Assembly (NCBI GenBank): GCA_051453625.1 | Contig: JBOZIK010000001.1 | Location: 174,515,928-174,579,927 of the forward strand | Direction of reading: 5' to 3' | Source: Welwitschia mirabilis | Lineage: Eukaryota; Gnetophyta; Gnetopsida; Welwitschiales | Length of the DNA stretch: 64,000 nucleotides | Shown: one piece after another, positions 12,642-24,925 of the stretch | How positions within the stretch are numbered: position 1 is the stretch's first letter | How the letters are laid out: each line of letters starts with the position of its first letter | Translations under genes and position numbers: made by a program | The notes under the pieces: model-generated | Database searches by the model: none | Seen by the model: only the letters and a program-made list of their open reading frames with translations | What the model was told of the DNA's origin: nothing

Positions 12642-13299
12642 GAGAAGAAAAGAAAACAACCTAAATGTTCTATTACAAGTGCATGGAGGCATAAATTCTT
12701 GAAAGGGGCCTTTGACAATGTAATATGATAGCTATGAGGAATTCACTAGGGGGCCGTTGGCCATGATCTAGAAAAATTATAAGATACTTACTCTTCTAAT
12801 AGTGGTTGCACTATCTTCATTTTGGAAAATAAATAAGAATGGATTATAATAGTTAAAAAGGAGGAAAGGGATAATTGTACTTTAGTAGTTATCTAAGGTA
12901 TAACTAGTTATTTAGTCTTACATTTTCAACGACTCATATAATTTTATACAATAGAAACAAGAATTTACCTTGACATGTAATAGAAGTAATCTATAAAAAT
13001 AAAAATTTTAAAATTATGCATAATTATTATAACTTATTAAATTTAAGGCTCCTAATTTCAAAACTTATTTGATTAAATTTTGATGAAACAAAAGGGATAT
13101 TCTTAAATTAACAATGATGTAATTCATTATAGCTAGATAAGCTAGTAATATAATAAATAGAAATTAAATCTTAAAAACATAGATATTTAGTAAGAGTAAA
13201 AGTAAAAGATTGATTACATCAAAATATCACCAACTAAAAGATTCAATTTATTTATGGGATTTTAAAAAAAAAAGAGGGAAAAAAAGAAATAAGGAGGGT
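12641..13299 (+). other. element A spacer after pol, shared with B
   Basis: The first part (to ~12,800) matches element B at ~36,640-36,800 by several shared blocks, including AATGTTCTA(T/C)T(A/G)CAAGT, TAGCTATGA(G)GAATTC and CTTACTC(T/C)TCTAATA. It is a conserved non-coding 3' region of the family. The rest (12,850-13,300) is AT-rich with no protein-like translation on either strand. Confidence 0.6.
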
Positions 13300-13969
13300 T
13301 TTCACTTCTTAAAAGAACTAGAAAGCTTTTTCTTCTTGTTTCATCTTATGAAGAATGCTGAGGTGGATGGTAGTATATTCATATTAGCTAAAGTCTCAGT
13401 AAGAGTATAGAATTTGTAAGATGTGCATTTAAAAAACTTGTATATCCTTACATATTCTAAAATTATTTTCCCATGTTATCCCTATTAAAACTCAATGTAG
13501 CTTTACTAAGTTCAAGATTAGTAACTTGTAGTTACTTAACTCTTCATCCTAACTTCTAAAGTTGATTGTCTAAGATTTTAAGTGGAATATCATAAGCTAA
13601 GTCTCTTTAATTTAATTGGTAGTAAAATTATTTAGTCCTTAGCCTTAGATAATCATCCACTTAATAGTGGATTATAAGACTAAAATAGGGAGGAATTACC
13701 TCATTTTGAAATCCTTCTTTATCATTATATATAAAATAAGTATGAAAAGCATCAAGAACTTTGGAAAAAGACCTATAAGATGAATGGAAAGGATCTACCA
13801 CATTTTTAGTCTTAGCAATAATCTGTGAAGAGTTGGGTTTCAAGTTTTGAATATAAACATCAACTTGAGTGAACCTAAAATTGAAGAGATAATGTTTAAG
13901 TTTTTGAATTCTTAATAAATCTCTAAGAGAAGAAGGAAAAATTAGATAACTTGTAGATGGAGTAGCCAT
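13300..13969 (-). pseudogene. antisense ORF downstream of pol in element A
   Basis: I do not recognise this protein. A minus-strand frame is open for 117 codons (14,011-13,661). A Met at 13,969 starts MATPSTS and is followed by LRIQKLKHYLF, FTQVDVYIQN and KPNSSQI. Element B carries the counterpart at the same place and orientation, with a Met at 37,851 and the matching blocks MAFTPSHSS, IEKVKYYLF and IDMCI. Similarity continues past the first stop: LELSKATLSFNRDN here against LAPSLATLSFNKEN in B, both at ~13,470-13,530 / 37,440-37,510. Conservation of the Met, of frame and of sense-strand position suggests a real gene read opposite to gag-pol. Additional antisense ORFs between pol and 3' LTR are known in Tat-lineage plant elements. 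Whether this one is related is untested. Confidence 0.6.
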
Positions 13970-15789
13970 GATAATATCACTCCAAAAAATAAGTGAAATG
14001 GATAAGACCAATGTAAAGGTTTGTTATTTCTTATATTTATTTTATAATCAGAATATAATATGACAAACGTACATTCTAAATTTACAAGTATCTCTCTATT
14101 TAACAAGTAGAAGATTAAAAGAAAATACACATGATACCCACTCCCTTTAAATGTACTAAAAATTATTAATGAAAGGATTTATTAAGAGAATAGTAAACTG
14201 ATCTTGGTTTAATATGAAGAGAGAACTTTATATTAATTAGAGACCAGTTTAAGCTATAAAATTATTTAAACTTCTTATTTTTTTCATAAGAAAAAAAGAA
14301 GTAAAATTACAAATATGCTACATCCATGTAATTTCCCAAAATTTATAAATAAAACTTACCTTAATTAGACTAGAAAAAATAAGATGTTATTTTTCAAAAT
14401 CCCCTTCAAGTTTGTTTCTTACCCTTAGTAATTATACTAACTATTGGGTTAAGTAACTTTATTAATTCAAAATTAAAATTTTGAACTAAACTCTTTAGCT
14501 AAACATAAAGTTGGTAGTACAATTAAGAATAAATATGGGATACTATTCTCAATAAACCTTTTAATTTTATCACTTTTTAAAATTACTTTAAGTACTAAGT
14601 CAATAACTTTATTAATTTATAATTGATTTTTAGATCAAACTAATTAGCTTAACCAAGTTATTAACATAATTGAAAATTAGGGAACTCATTCTCAATGATC
14701 TCCTTTAGGTTTTTTCTTTTTAGACCACACATGATATAGCTCATTTGTAAATACTTTTATAGAATATCAAGTAATGTAAGATTCAAATATCCCTATGGAG
14801 AACCCTTGAGTTCTCTATGAACCTCTTCAAATCCACTTACCATCTTAGCATTACAAGTTGAAGGTCTCTCTTAAGAGCTCTGGAGTTCCTAATGGACCTC
14901 TTCAAATTGTATTATTCTAAGAATGGTTACCACTTAAATATGAGTTCTTTATCTTCATACCCTTTCCCCAACCTTAAAGATAACCCTTCAAGTTTCTCCA
15001 TTGCTCTTCCCCAATAGGATAAGCTGATACATTAGCACAGATCCATGTGAACTTCTAGTTTTATGTTATTTTAATAGTGACCATCTAGCATGAAAAAGGT
15101 TTATTTGCTAATGCATACAATCCCATAAAAATTAAAATTTATTTCTACAAGTACAATTTAGAAGTCATAAAATCCTGTTAGCTATGTTCATTTTCACATT
15201 TCTGCAGTCAATTTTTTGCATTCCTTTAGTAATTTTTCACTAAGTTCTATTACTAACATATTTTCCCTCATGGATAGCCAAGCACTTATTATAGTACAAG
15301 GTGATTTAAATATTATTTTAAGAATTTAGAGCATGTAAGTTATTTTCTAAGGGTAGATAAATGAAACATGAAAACTAAAATTTATGTAAACTTTTCCATG
15401 TTGTTAATGTGGATATTCTTTTTTCGATACTTATTATGTGTAACAAGGATTGTAATATTTTATTCATAAGACTATACTTCACTAGATTTTTTTTTAAAAA
15501 AAGAAAAACATAAAATATAAAAATAAATAACAAATAAGGACTCAAAGCTCAGATAGACTTGACTTGAAAAGTAAATTGATAATGTGACTACTAGTTTGAA
15601 AGTTTGTCAACTCTATTTAAGGTCTCATTTGTATATCAAAGGTAAAAGGTTAAACATTAATTTATTTTTATATACTTTCTTGAAACTATTATTAAGTAGA
15701 ATTTAAAAATATACTTATTTACTAATTCAATGAAAATTTCATATTTGTAATATAGTTTTCTAATAATTAATTTTACTCATTCACTAGAA
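13970..15789. other. element A spacer between the two extra ORFs, with degenerate tandem repeats
   Basis: No coding pattern was seen. Two related ~145-bp blocks start near 14,445 and 14,590; both contain AACTTTATTAATT and a CATT/TATTCTCAAT segment. Further on, two ~75-bp blocks (from ~14,810 and ~14,885) share a GAGTTC...ACCTCTTCAAAT pattern. Element B has another repeat array in the corresponding interval. Repeats in the 3' non-coding part are a known trait of large plant gypsy elements. Confidence 0.45.
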
Positions 15790-16554
15790 TGTAGAGTTAT
15801 ATCATCATTAGATTTTTGAAAACTTTTGGAAGATCATTATCTTATAGGTTTGAAACAAGAAGTGGAAAAATTAGAAGGACATGAATTACTAACCATGCAC
15901 GGAGGGTATAAATTAAAAATAAATTTTAAATTATACAGAAACTTGCAATATAAAGAGAAAGAGGCACTGTTAGAAACAATGGTGCATGCCACAAAATTTT
16001 AGTCTCTCAAGAAGAAATTAGAAAATTACTAGACTTATCAAGTGGAGAAAAATATATAAATGAAACAAATAGAAATGATGATTCTAAACTCAGCATGGAG
16101 TTATTGGAAAGGGTAGCTATAAAACAAAGAATTCCTATTAACGAAGTCACTAAAACTAAATTACTTATTATTTCAAGAATGTATTAAGTAATATAGTGCC
16201 TAAACTAAATTAAAAAGGGCTTATCATTACCAATGCTTTACATGCTTGAGGCTACAAAGGACATAGCCATACAAAAGAATGTAAATATCAATGAGAAAAT
16301 CTTTTAGAGGCTTATAAGACATATTATTAAGATGACAAAGGTAGAGGCTAGAGTACTTGTAGGCTGAGGGTATTCCTCTACTATTAGCAGGATTTTAAAT
16401 CATAAGGGAGTGGACCCTACATTAGATAAATACCATATTAAATTAATAGTTTAGTCTTTATTTAGGGTCAAAGAAGTGATATTATTAAGATGAAACTAGA
16501 AGATCATGCTAAGCAAGAGGGATTATCACATCTAGACTTCCAAAGATTTAAAGA
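15790..16554 (+). pseudogene. element A sense 3' ORF, part 1 (plant transposon-protein-like)
   Basis: This is the N-terminal part of a protein encoded on the sense strand between pol and the 3' LTR. Landmarks: VEKLEGHELLTMHGGYKLK (~15,865-15,925); NDDSKLSMELLERVAIKQR (~16,075-16,130), matching NEDTNLSMSLLGRTTVYER in element B (~40,155-40,210); then NVNINEKIF, ARVLVG, GYSSTISRILNHKGVDPTL and DKYHIKLIV (~16,280-16,450). The G-[YF]-x-S-x-I-[ST]-x-I-L/C...GV pattern recalls the 'putative plant transposon protein' domain that accompanies Athila/Tat elements (GFPSLIT in that family; GLGFPSFISEIL in B). Its function in those elements is not established. The frame is cut by the LTR of element C. Confidence 0.5.
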
Positions 16555-16769
16555 TTTAGCTTAAAAATAAATTAAAATAATTTTTATTATTATAGAGTTT
16601 AAAAAACTAGTTTAGTTATTGTATTTATTTTTCTTATTATTGAGATGTAATCATATTATGATAAATTTTGTGTTACAATTATTATTTTAAGTCTTTTCAT
16701 TTTGTAATGACCATAGTATTATGTTTATTATAAACTCTTAGTAATTTAATTATAATATTTATTGGATAA

Positions 16770-16900
16770 ATTAGCTATTAAATTAGTGGTTATGTAAGTG
16801 GTTAAATTAGTGGTTACCTTAGTGGTTAAATTAGTAGCTACATTAGTGACTAAATTAGTAGTTATGTTAGTGGAAAAAGTAGTGGCTAAATTGGTCATTG
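16770..16900 (+). repeat. 12-bp minisatellite in C 5' LTR
   Basis: About ten degenerate copies of a TTAGTGGTTAAA / TTAGTGGTTACA unit. The 3' LTR has only about six copies (24,563-24,636). Because the unit is 12 bp, an open frame runs through it with a repeated Val/Leu/Lys pattern. That frame is not evidence for a gene. Confidence 0.85.
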
Positions 16901-17173
16901 TATTAATATTATTTTCCTTGTGTAACTATTACACTTTTATTTATTTATCATGGAAAATATTATTATGTGATGGCTCATTTTAGTTCTTTATTTTAATAAT
17001 TGCATGTAGTGGAATAATAAGCATTACTATTTTTTATGATGAAATATTATACACTTAGTGACCAAGCAAGGTACTGATTAGAGGTTATGGAATCCTTACC
17101 ACCTTTACCACCTTCTTTTTATGATGATGTCTCTTCATGTTCTCATATCTCTTCACATTCTTACATTCTCTAG

Positions 17174-17183
17174 CTATAAATAG
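17174..17183 (+). promoter_or_regulatory. LTR promoter TATA box, element C 5' LTR
   Basis: CTATAAATAG followed by (A/G)ACTTTCTT. It is conserved at 24,916-24,925 in the other LTR within a more diverged surrounding, and it lies ~1.4 kb before the LTR end, a reasonable U3/R position. Confidence 0.6.
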
Positions 17184-18467
17184 AACTTTCTTATCCCCTC
17201 ATTTGCATATTTTAAGAAATCCTCTGTAATTTGATCTTGGAGATTTATATCTTGGAGCTTGGGATCTAAGGAGTTTTCAGAAGTTCATAATTATTCATCT
17301 AATTTTGGGCATAGTTTTTGGTTTATTTTATTTTCTTATATGGTTTTTGACTTAATTTATTTTGTTGTATGATCATTATTTCTTGCATTTCCTTTTATCT
17401 TATAATACTTACATTTCTTAAAAGCTTTCATTAGTATCTCATTGATCATGTGGAGTCTGCATGTTTTGTTCATATTATGTACACTTTATGTTATAGTTTT
17501 CTTAGGATCTTTTCATCATAAACCCTTACCCATATTGCTTTAATCTTTGTGAATGGCTTGTATTAATATATGAGAAATTAAGAAAATAAACTAAATTACT
17601 ATAATTACCTCTAGAGATTAAAGAAAGTAAATTGTCCCCTTTGGTTTTGTGTAATTGGAATTAATGAAAATTATCTTTTGAGAGTATCCCCTCTAGATGT
17701 GTATAATTGGAATTATTATAAATTATCTCTAAAGAGTAAAGGAAGTAAATTTTCCCCTCTGTATGTGTAAAGCTAAATTACTATAATTTATTATAATAAT
17801 AGTAAAGAAGATAATTAAATATGAGGTCTTGATTACATCTCAATTTTTTTAATAAATACTTTCTTATGCTTGAAAACCCCATACCTATACATTGCCATGG
17901 GCCATAGCAAAAATTTTAAAGGTTATAGTGCTCATACCATGATTGCATGTGTAGGAAATACTACAAGAGATGATGCAGAAAGGAGTTAATGAATGCTTTT
18001 CATTCTAGGTGTTGTCTATGTGCCTTCTTATTTGAAAGACTTATGTGTTATAGAGTTTTGATAGATATGATGTTAATATGACACTTTAGATTACCATGGA
18101 ACTAAGGAAATATTCATTGCTCTTATATAAATAGATTTTAATGTGTTAATTTTCTTCTTTCCTACAAACTTATTGAGAAATGTATTTAGCTTTCTGTGGA
18201 TTAGTAAATATGAATTAAGTTGTAGATAGTTTATTTTTAAATAAATATCATTTAATACTATTATCATCTATTGGTTTTTATAATTCTTAAGTAAAAGTAA
18301 AGCTTATTGGTTAAGTTAAGATAGTTTAAAATTCAAGTATTTATTATCTATTGTGTTGTATTAAAATGTTATCAAGCATCACTATAGCATTGGTTAAGAT
18401 TACAAGTTATTAATCTGAAGTTATAGTCCTGATATGTAAATTTTCATCTTAGGGCTCATTTATTACA

Positions 18468-18592
18468 TTTTAGTATCAAAGAATCATTTGAAGCTTTAGA
18501 TTGTAAAAAGTTGGATGTTACATTTTGATCTCATAGTATCATTCAGAGCTTTAGGTTATGAAACATTAGACATTAAATTTTAATATTAGAGT
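18468..18592 (+). repeat. 55-bp tandem units with PBS-like core at the C 5' LTR end, plus PBS
   Basis: Units occupy 18,468-18,522 and 18,523-18,577, exactly 55 bp each. A third start follows at 18,578. Each begins with T-rich sequence plus a degenerate TGGTATCAGAGC and ends in a TTGGATGTTACA-like segment. The third core (18,581-18,592, TAATATTAGAGT) is the PBS proper, because the 3' LTR ends after two units. Confidence 0.8.
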
Positions 18593-21500
18593 CATGAATA
18601 ATTATTAAGTTTTAACGTTAGATAGTCATATTCCTTTAAACATAACCAAATAGTGGTTGTAACATCATTAGGCTTAGGGATGTGGAGATCTTAGGTTCCA
18701 ATGCTATGTAATTACCTTTCTCAAAGACTATGACAAGGTCTTCCATTATTATAGATTGTAGATTTCCTGCTATTATTAATTAAGTAATTTTCTTGTGTAT
18801 AATTCATTTAATCTTGTTATGATTCAAAAACATAAAATTCCAATTTTAGTATCAAGTCATATTCAGGATAAGTAGAACCAATATACTATTCATGAACATT
18901 GAAGTTACATTTCATTTAATGGATGTGTCATATGGGATTCTTGAATTCATTGCTTGTGAAACCATCAAACATCTCTGCATTGCAAATTATTTGATACCAA
19001 AACTTCAAATTTGAACTTCACATGATAATGTAACATTTTTATGATTAAAACTAGAGCCTCTTGATATACTAAAACTTTTTGTGAAATTCCTCCTTTCATC
19101 ATGAAATCTTATGAAGAAGAAATTTGTCTGAGCTCCTTTCTATGATTCTCATAATGCTATTCATTTCACTAAATAATGAGAACTATAAGAATATTTAATT
19201 TGTAGTCCTAAGATTATATGTACAAAAGATAAAGCTTAAACTTACTATACAACTTGAAGCCCTAGCTACTATCATGGACATAAGATTGACATGTTTTGGT
19301 TTAGAAGCATTGCTACTTTCTACTATAAGCTTTGGCATTGTCATCTTTCAAATCCAAATCCAAGTTATAAAAAAATAATAGATCTTCCCCTTTCTTTCCT
19401 TTCATGTCATTCATTGTCATGAACTTTTACTATTTTTTTATTGTTCACTCTTTCCATTTTTGTTTAAAAATACTATGTTCATTCATAGAGATTCCATATT
19501 TATTTTTAAATTCTCTACCTTGCTATACCACTAGTACCTAGGAAGTGAAGGAATTTAGAAGTCCTACATTTCTACTGATATTTAAATCAATTCAATATCT
19601 CTGTAGTATCTTGAGGAATTCAAAATTTATTTTGATACATATGAGAGTAAAAAATCTATATCCATATTGATTATGCATCTTTTTATTTCTTTCTTTAATC
19701 AACATGAATTTACCTTAGCTAGTTTAAGCATGTGTAGATGCATTAAGTTTAAAGTTGTGAAGGTCATCAAGANNNNNNNNNNNNNNNNNNNNNNNNNNNN
19801 NNNNNNNNNNNNNNNNNNNNNNNNNNNNNNNNNNNNNNNNNNNNNNNNNNNNNNNNNNNNNNNNNNNNNNNNNNNNNNNNNNNNNNNNNNNNNNNNNNNN
19901 NNNNNNNNNNNNNNNNNNNNNNNNNNNNNNNNNNNNNNNNNNNNNNNNNNNNNNNNNNNNNNNNNNNNNNNNNNNNNNNNNNNNNNNNNNNNNNNNNNNN
20001 NNNNNNNNNNNNNNNNNNNNNNNNNNNNNNNNNNNNNNNNNNNNNNNNNNNNNNNNNNNNNNNNNNNNNNNNNNNNNNNNNNNNNNNNNNNNNNNNNNNN
20101 NNNNNNNNNNNNNNNNNNNNNNNNNNNNNNNNNNNNNNNNNNNNNNNNNNNNNNNNNNNNNNNNNNNNNNNNNNNNNNNNNNNNNNNNNNNNNNNNNNNN
20201 NNNNNNNNNNNNNNNNNNNNNNNNNNNNNNNNNNNNNNNNNNNNNNNNNNNNNNNNNNNNNNNNNNNNNNNNNNNNNNNNNNNNNNNNNNNNNNNNNNNN
20301 NNNNNNNNNNNNNNNNNNNNNNNNNNNNNNNNNNNNNNNNNNNNNNNNNNNNNNNNNNNNNNNNNNNNNNNNNNNNNNNNNNNNNNNNNNNNNNNNNNNN
20401 NNNNNNNNNTCATCAAGAAAGATCTTTGTTAATGTTTTTTGGAGTTTGGATGTAGATTCTGGATCTAAGTGATTATTCTAATCACAAATTAGAATGAGAA
20501 AAGTTTATAGAAGGGGCATGTTTTACAAGAAAATCCTAGTTAAAAGAATTACATATTTGTATAATTCACTACCCTACAAAGCAAAAAGACACAGAAATAT
20601 ACAAATAGAAATATGATTAATTACTTGTAGTCCAACCTACTCCAAATACTAGAGATGAACATTAGTTAATATTGTTAATTGAAACTTCCTAACTTAAAGG
20701 CAAGGATGATTTAATACATTTAGTTAATGGTAAGAGAGGAGGAGTTACAAATGATAATAAACAGTGAAATTTTCATTTAAGTATTTATCTAAGACATTAG
20801 AACTAACTATTAGATATGTTTATTTTCAAACTAAGTTACTAGTTTGTATTCATTACCATAACTGAAGCCTTAACACCACTTCTTATCCTATAATAGTTTT
20901 TTCAATAAACTTTAATCTTGCCTATCTAGCAATTGGAAGAAAAACAAAGATTATAGGAGATAGAAAAGTAGGCAATTATCCATTTATTAGTGCTTTGTGT
21001 CACTTTGTATTTTCATAAACCACAATGGTTTTAGCGATATTTTTTTACATATGTAAAAGAAATCGAGAAATTCTTGCTATATAGAAAACAAAAAGGGTTG
21101 AGAGAATCCATTCAACTCTTTTAACCTCAAAATCTTTAAGTCATCAAGGGACTATTACATCTCTCCAAAGCAAACTCCTTAGTTAGAGTTCTTAAAATTC
21201 TATTGGCTTAAACCAATAGCTTTAGAAAATTTGGTTTTTAGGTATGAAACAAATAAATTTAATAAATACTAATATTGATCAAAATGCATACATATCTTAG
21301 AGTTTCATGTAAAGGGCTTTTAGGAGGAGATAGGAATTATGCAGAGCTAAGAGGAGACACAAGGCCTTTAGTGTACCCTACAAGATTTTTGTATTCTTAT
21401 TCTATCATTTACTTCTTAATAGAAGGCTCTGTCTCTATTGTTTAGGTTATCCTTATTGTCTTGGGATAATTATGCTTAATTATGTGAAGACTAAATTACT

Positions 21501-24351
21501 TTCATGGTGGGATTCAACTTGATTTTCTTGGCAAAATAAGTGCATTCAATATTTTTCTTGTGTCTTTTCAATGATTTTATGACCATAACACTCATCCATG
21601 CCTCTGTTACATTGCTTATGTATCAACGTTGGCAAGATTGAGTCTTAATATTTGTTAAAAAGATTCATAAGAAAAGAAAATCATAAGTACTTTTAGTTGA
21701 TTGCAAATTTACTTAGCTATAATTACTAAAAAAATTAAAATGTCTATAGCAATTTCATAGGCAAATAAAAAATTTATCTTTTTAGCCCAAGTGAACATAT
21801 AATATGTAATTACTATTGTAAATTAACTATTTTAATTCACTGAGTAATGCAATCTATAATAGTTTCTCTTCTACAATGAAATTATACCACTGAGAGGATC
21901 TATAAAACATATACCACTAGAAGACTAGTTTAATTACATAAGTAATTTTTGGTAAGTTCTATACACCCTTCTCTATGAGCTGATCTATGAACCAAAGACC
22001 ATCTTTTGTTTGTATAATAGAGATTATTCCTTAGATACATGATGGATAATTCTTTCTTAGTTGCAAAGAATTTATATTAAAGTCCTTACCACTCTTCATT
22101 TTATTCTTTATTTATCCTTTTCATAAAAATATTAAAGATTAATTGCATGGAAATCAAATCCAATGTTTCTAAATGTTCACTTGAATTTTTTTGAGGTATG
22201 ATGACTAGTAGCTTAGAACAGTTTCTTAATTTTTATAAGGTTATAAGATAAGAATAAGAAAAAGCAAAAATAAAGTACATTACACATACTAATAATAGTA
22301 AGAATATCCCAAATTTCAAAAGTGTTGCTAATTTAAAAAATATTACAAAGATGATCTATATTAGTAAAGATCTCAAAGTATAGGCAACAACATTAAAAAA
22401 AATAAGATCTTATTGCTCACACAGGGAAGACATTCCCTATTTTCCTAAAGATAGTTAACAAACTGACAAGAAATAAGATATTCTAGGATGTTTCATAGAA
22501 TCCCAAAATAATCTTTTTAGTTTTTAGAAGTCTTAGTATATGGAAGAACAATCTTTAAAACCATACACAAGTAGGGAAGTTTTAGTTGAAACCCCTAAAA
22601 ATTAATGGCCAATGCATAATAACCCTGAGCATTCAAACCACCATTAGCTAAATGCTACCAATATGAAAAATTTTCACAATAGAGTGTAAAGCTTTATCTA
22701 TAATAGAAGACTTCATGCAAATCATATTTGTTGCTTATGGTGCTTCTTATTTTTACTAAAATAAATGTCAGAGAAAAGACTTGCTAGAACTCTTTTTGAG
22801 ATGTCCATTTAAATTTTAGCTACAATCATCTTTCTTGATTTTGAGTATAACTGCCTGAGAGAATAAATGCATCTTTATGTCTATCATCCTCCAGAAGATA
22901 ACTTACAAATGTGAGTATCTTCCAAAGTATATTTATATGCCAATAATATCTTCTTTTTTATGTCTTATCCTTTAAGAGGCAAAGTCTAGAAAAAACCAAA
23001 GAAAGTTTAAATAAATAATAGTTTTTATCTAATTTTAGATTAAGTTTCATGCCTTTACTACTAGCAAGCATTTCAAAGAATTAAAAACTTGTATAAATTT
23101 TCAAAAAATTCATTAAGATAGAAAGATGTAAAATAGAGTTAGATCCAAGTCCTAGTTTGCTATTTCCCTATTTTTTCCTCCATTGGAGTTTCTTATTTTT
23201 AAAGTGCTTCTTTTCTTTGCTTGCACTATAGATTTTGATGGCAAGAAAAAATATATGCATATTGATCTAATTTCTAGTAAAAAAAAATGCACTTTAAGCT
23301 TTTCTAACTTGATTTTGATGAATGACCGTTAGAGTTGATTGACCTTATTCAGTCCTTCAGCATGAAAGTTTAAAGGCAGTAAACATAAAACATAAAAAAC
23401 ATTTAATATAATTGATAAAATTGATTCGCTTCTCTTCATTATAAAATTAGTAGAATACTTCATTTAATGTAGAACTTTTAGCTTGCTTAAAAACTCTAAC
23501 TCCCACATGATTAGCTTTACATCACAACAAAATCAACTGGAGTGAACTACCATCCATTTGAATGTCTCTCTTAGATCATTAGTATATTGATTTATGAACA
23601 TTCATATAGTTGATAAAATCCTTTTTCTATTGCTTTATATATGTATCTTAAGGAACTATAATAGTGACTTGGAAATAAAGTAAAGTTGATTTAAAGATTT
23701 CTTTAATACTGCCTATAATATTCTTATTAACTATAAGAGAAGGCATCAGTATCTGAATGCATAAAAATAAGTATGCAATAACATAGATGTCACTTGGTGA
23801 TGAAGAGTAGAATGATCACTTATACATAGCTATTAGTGTATTCTACTAGTAAGTCATAATGTTAAGGATATTTTCCTTGTAGAATATTAGAAGAATAAAG
23901 TTTTTCCTTTGTAGAAAACTATTTATGTATTGAACTACTCAAAATAACCTGTTATAGCAAATTATTTGCATATGCAAGTAAATTAATACATCTGAGGGAT
24001 CCAAATAATATATCTACTAAATAGTTGACAAGGTTAAGGAGTGAAGTGAGTGGCTAGCTATGAGTACATTAATAGATGTAAATGAACTATATTGGAAAAT
24101 CCTAAAATAAAGAGAGATAGAATCACTTCATCATTAATCATCGGGTTACTTGTGGGTATAGCTTCTATCTACAAAGGGAACTAAGTAAAAGGATTTATTT
24201 AATTTCTTGATTTTTGAAAGTCATATTACTTTGTTATTAGAAGTAAACTTTAGCAATGGATGATGAAGTTACTTAGAAATACAAAATAGATGTATTATAG
24301 TGAAGAATTAAGCTATCTTATTCAAGTCTCAAGGATCAAAATTGAATAAGA
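18593..24351. other. element C internal region, no recognisable gene
   Basis: About 5.8 kb of AT-rich DNA. I read both strands for gag, protease, RT, RNase H and integrase patterns and found none. No polypurine tract of normal G content was seen before the 3' LTR. A 637-N gap (19,773-20,409) hides part of it. The frames that appear to cross this gap are artefacts. Confidence 0.55.
19773..20409. other. assembly gap, 637 N
   Basis: The sequence before the gap ends in TCATCAAGA and the sequence after it starts with TCATCAAGA. The contig ends may therefore overlap, or the gap may hold a tandem repeat. Confidence 0.99.
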
Positions 24352-24915
24352 TTTAAAGATTTAACTTAAAAACTAAACTAAAATAATTTTTATTGGTATA
24401 TAATTCATAAAGCTAATTTAATTATTGTATTTATTTTTCTTATTATTTAGATGTAATTATATTGTGAAAAATTTTAAGATATAATTATTATTTTAAGTCC
24501 TTTTATTTTGTAATAGTAATAATATTATTTTTGTTGTAAATCCTTAGTAATTTAATTATAATCTTTAGTGGTTACATTAGTGGTTAAATTAATGATTACA
24601 TTAGTGGCAAAGTAGTGGCTAAATTAGTGGTTATATTAATATTATTTTCCTTGTGTAACTATTGCACTTTTCTTTATTTATCAAGGAAAATAGTATTATG
24701 TGTTGGATTATTTTAATTCTTTATTTTGATAATTGCATGTAGTGGAATAATAAGCATTACTATTTATTATACTAAAATACTATGCACTTAGTGGTTAATC
24801 AAGGTAATGATTAGAGGGTATGGAATTCTTACCATCTTCACCACCTTTATCACCTTCTTCTTATGATGGTGTCTATTCATGTTCTTATGTCTCTTTACAT
24901 TCTTACATCCTCTCA

Positions 24916-24925
24916 CTATAAATAG
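24916..24925 (+). promoter_or_regulatory. LTR promoter TATA box, element C 3' LTR
   Basis: CTATAAATAG followed by GACTTTCTT, matching the site at 17,174-17,183 in the 5' LTR. Confidence 0.6.

Larger units (their letters stand above)
16555..18577 (+). repeat. element C 5' LTR
   Basis: Homologous to 24,352-26,504 along its whole length. Shared blocks include the GTGGTTA minisatellite, CTTCTT-TTATGATG, the CTATAAATAG promoter block and the 55-bp units at the end. The start is approximate, because AAGATTTAAAGATTTA precedes both copies. Confidence 0.85.

Noticed and set aside
16228-16300. Apparent CCHC zinc knuckle (CFTC, GHSH, C) in element A's 3' ORF
   Set aside because: It needs a frame shift, and the corresponding part of element B has no such pattern; the other frame aligns with B.
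16798-16983. 61-codon frame with a Val/Leu/Lys repeat
   Set aside because: Produced by the 12-bp minisatellite in the LTR of element C.
19667-20455. Open frames of 230-262 codons
   Set aside because: Almost entirely N from the assembly gap.
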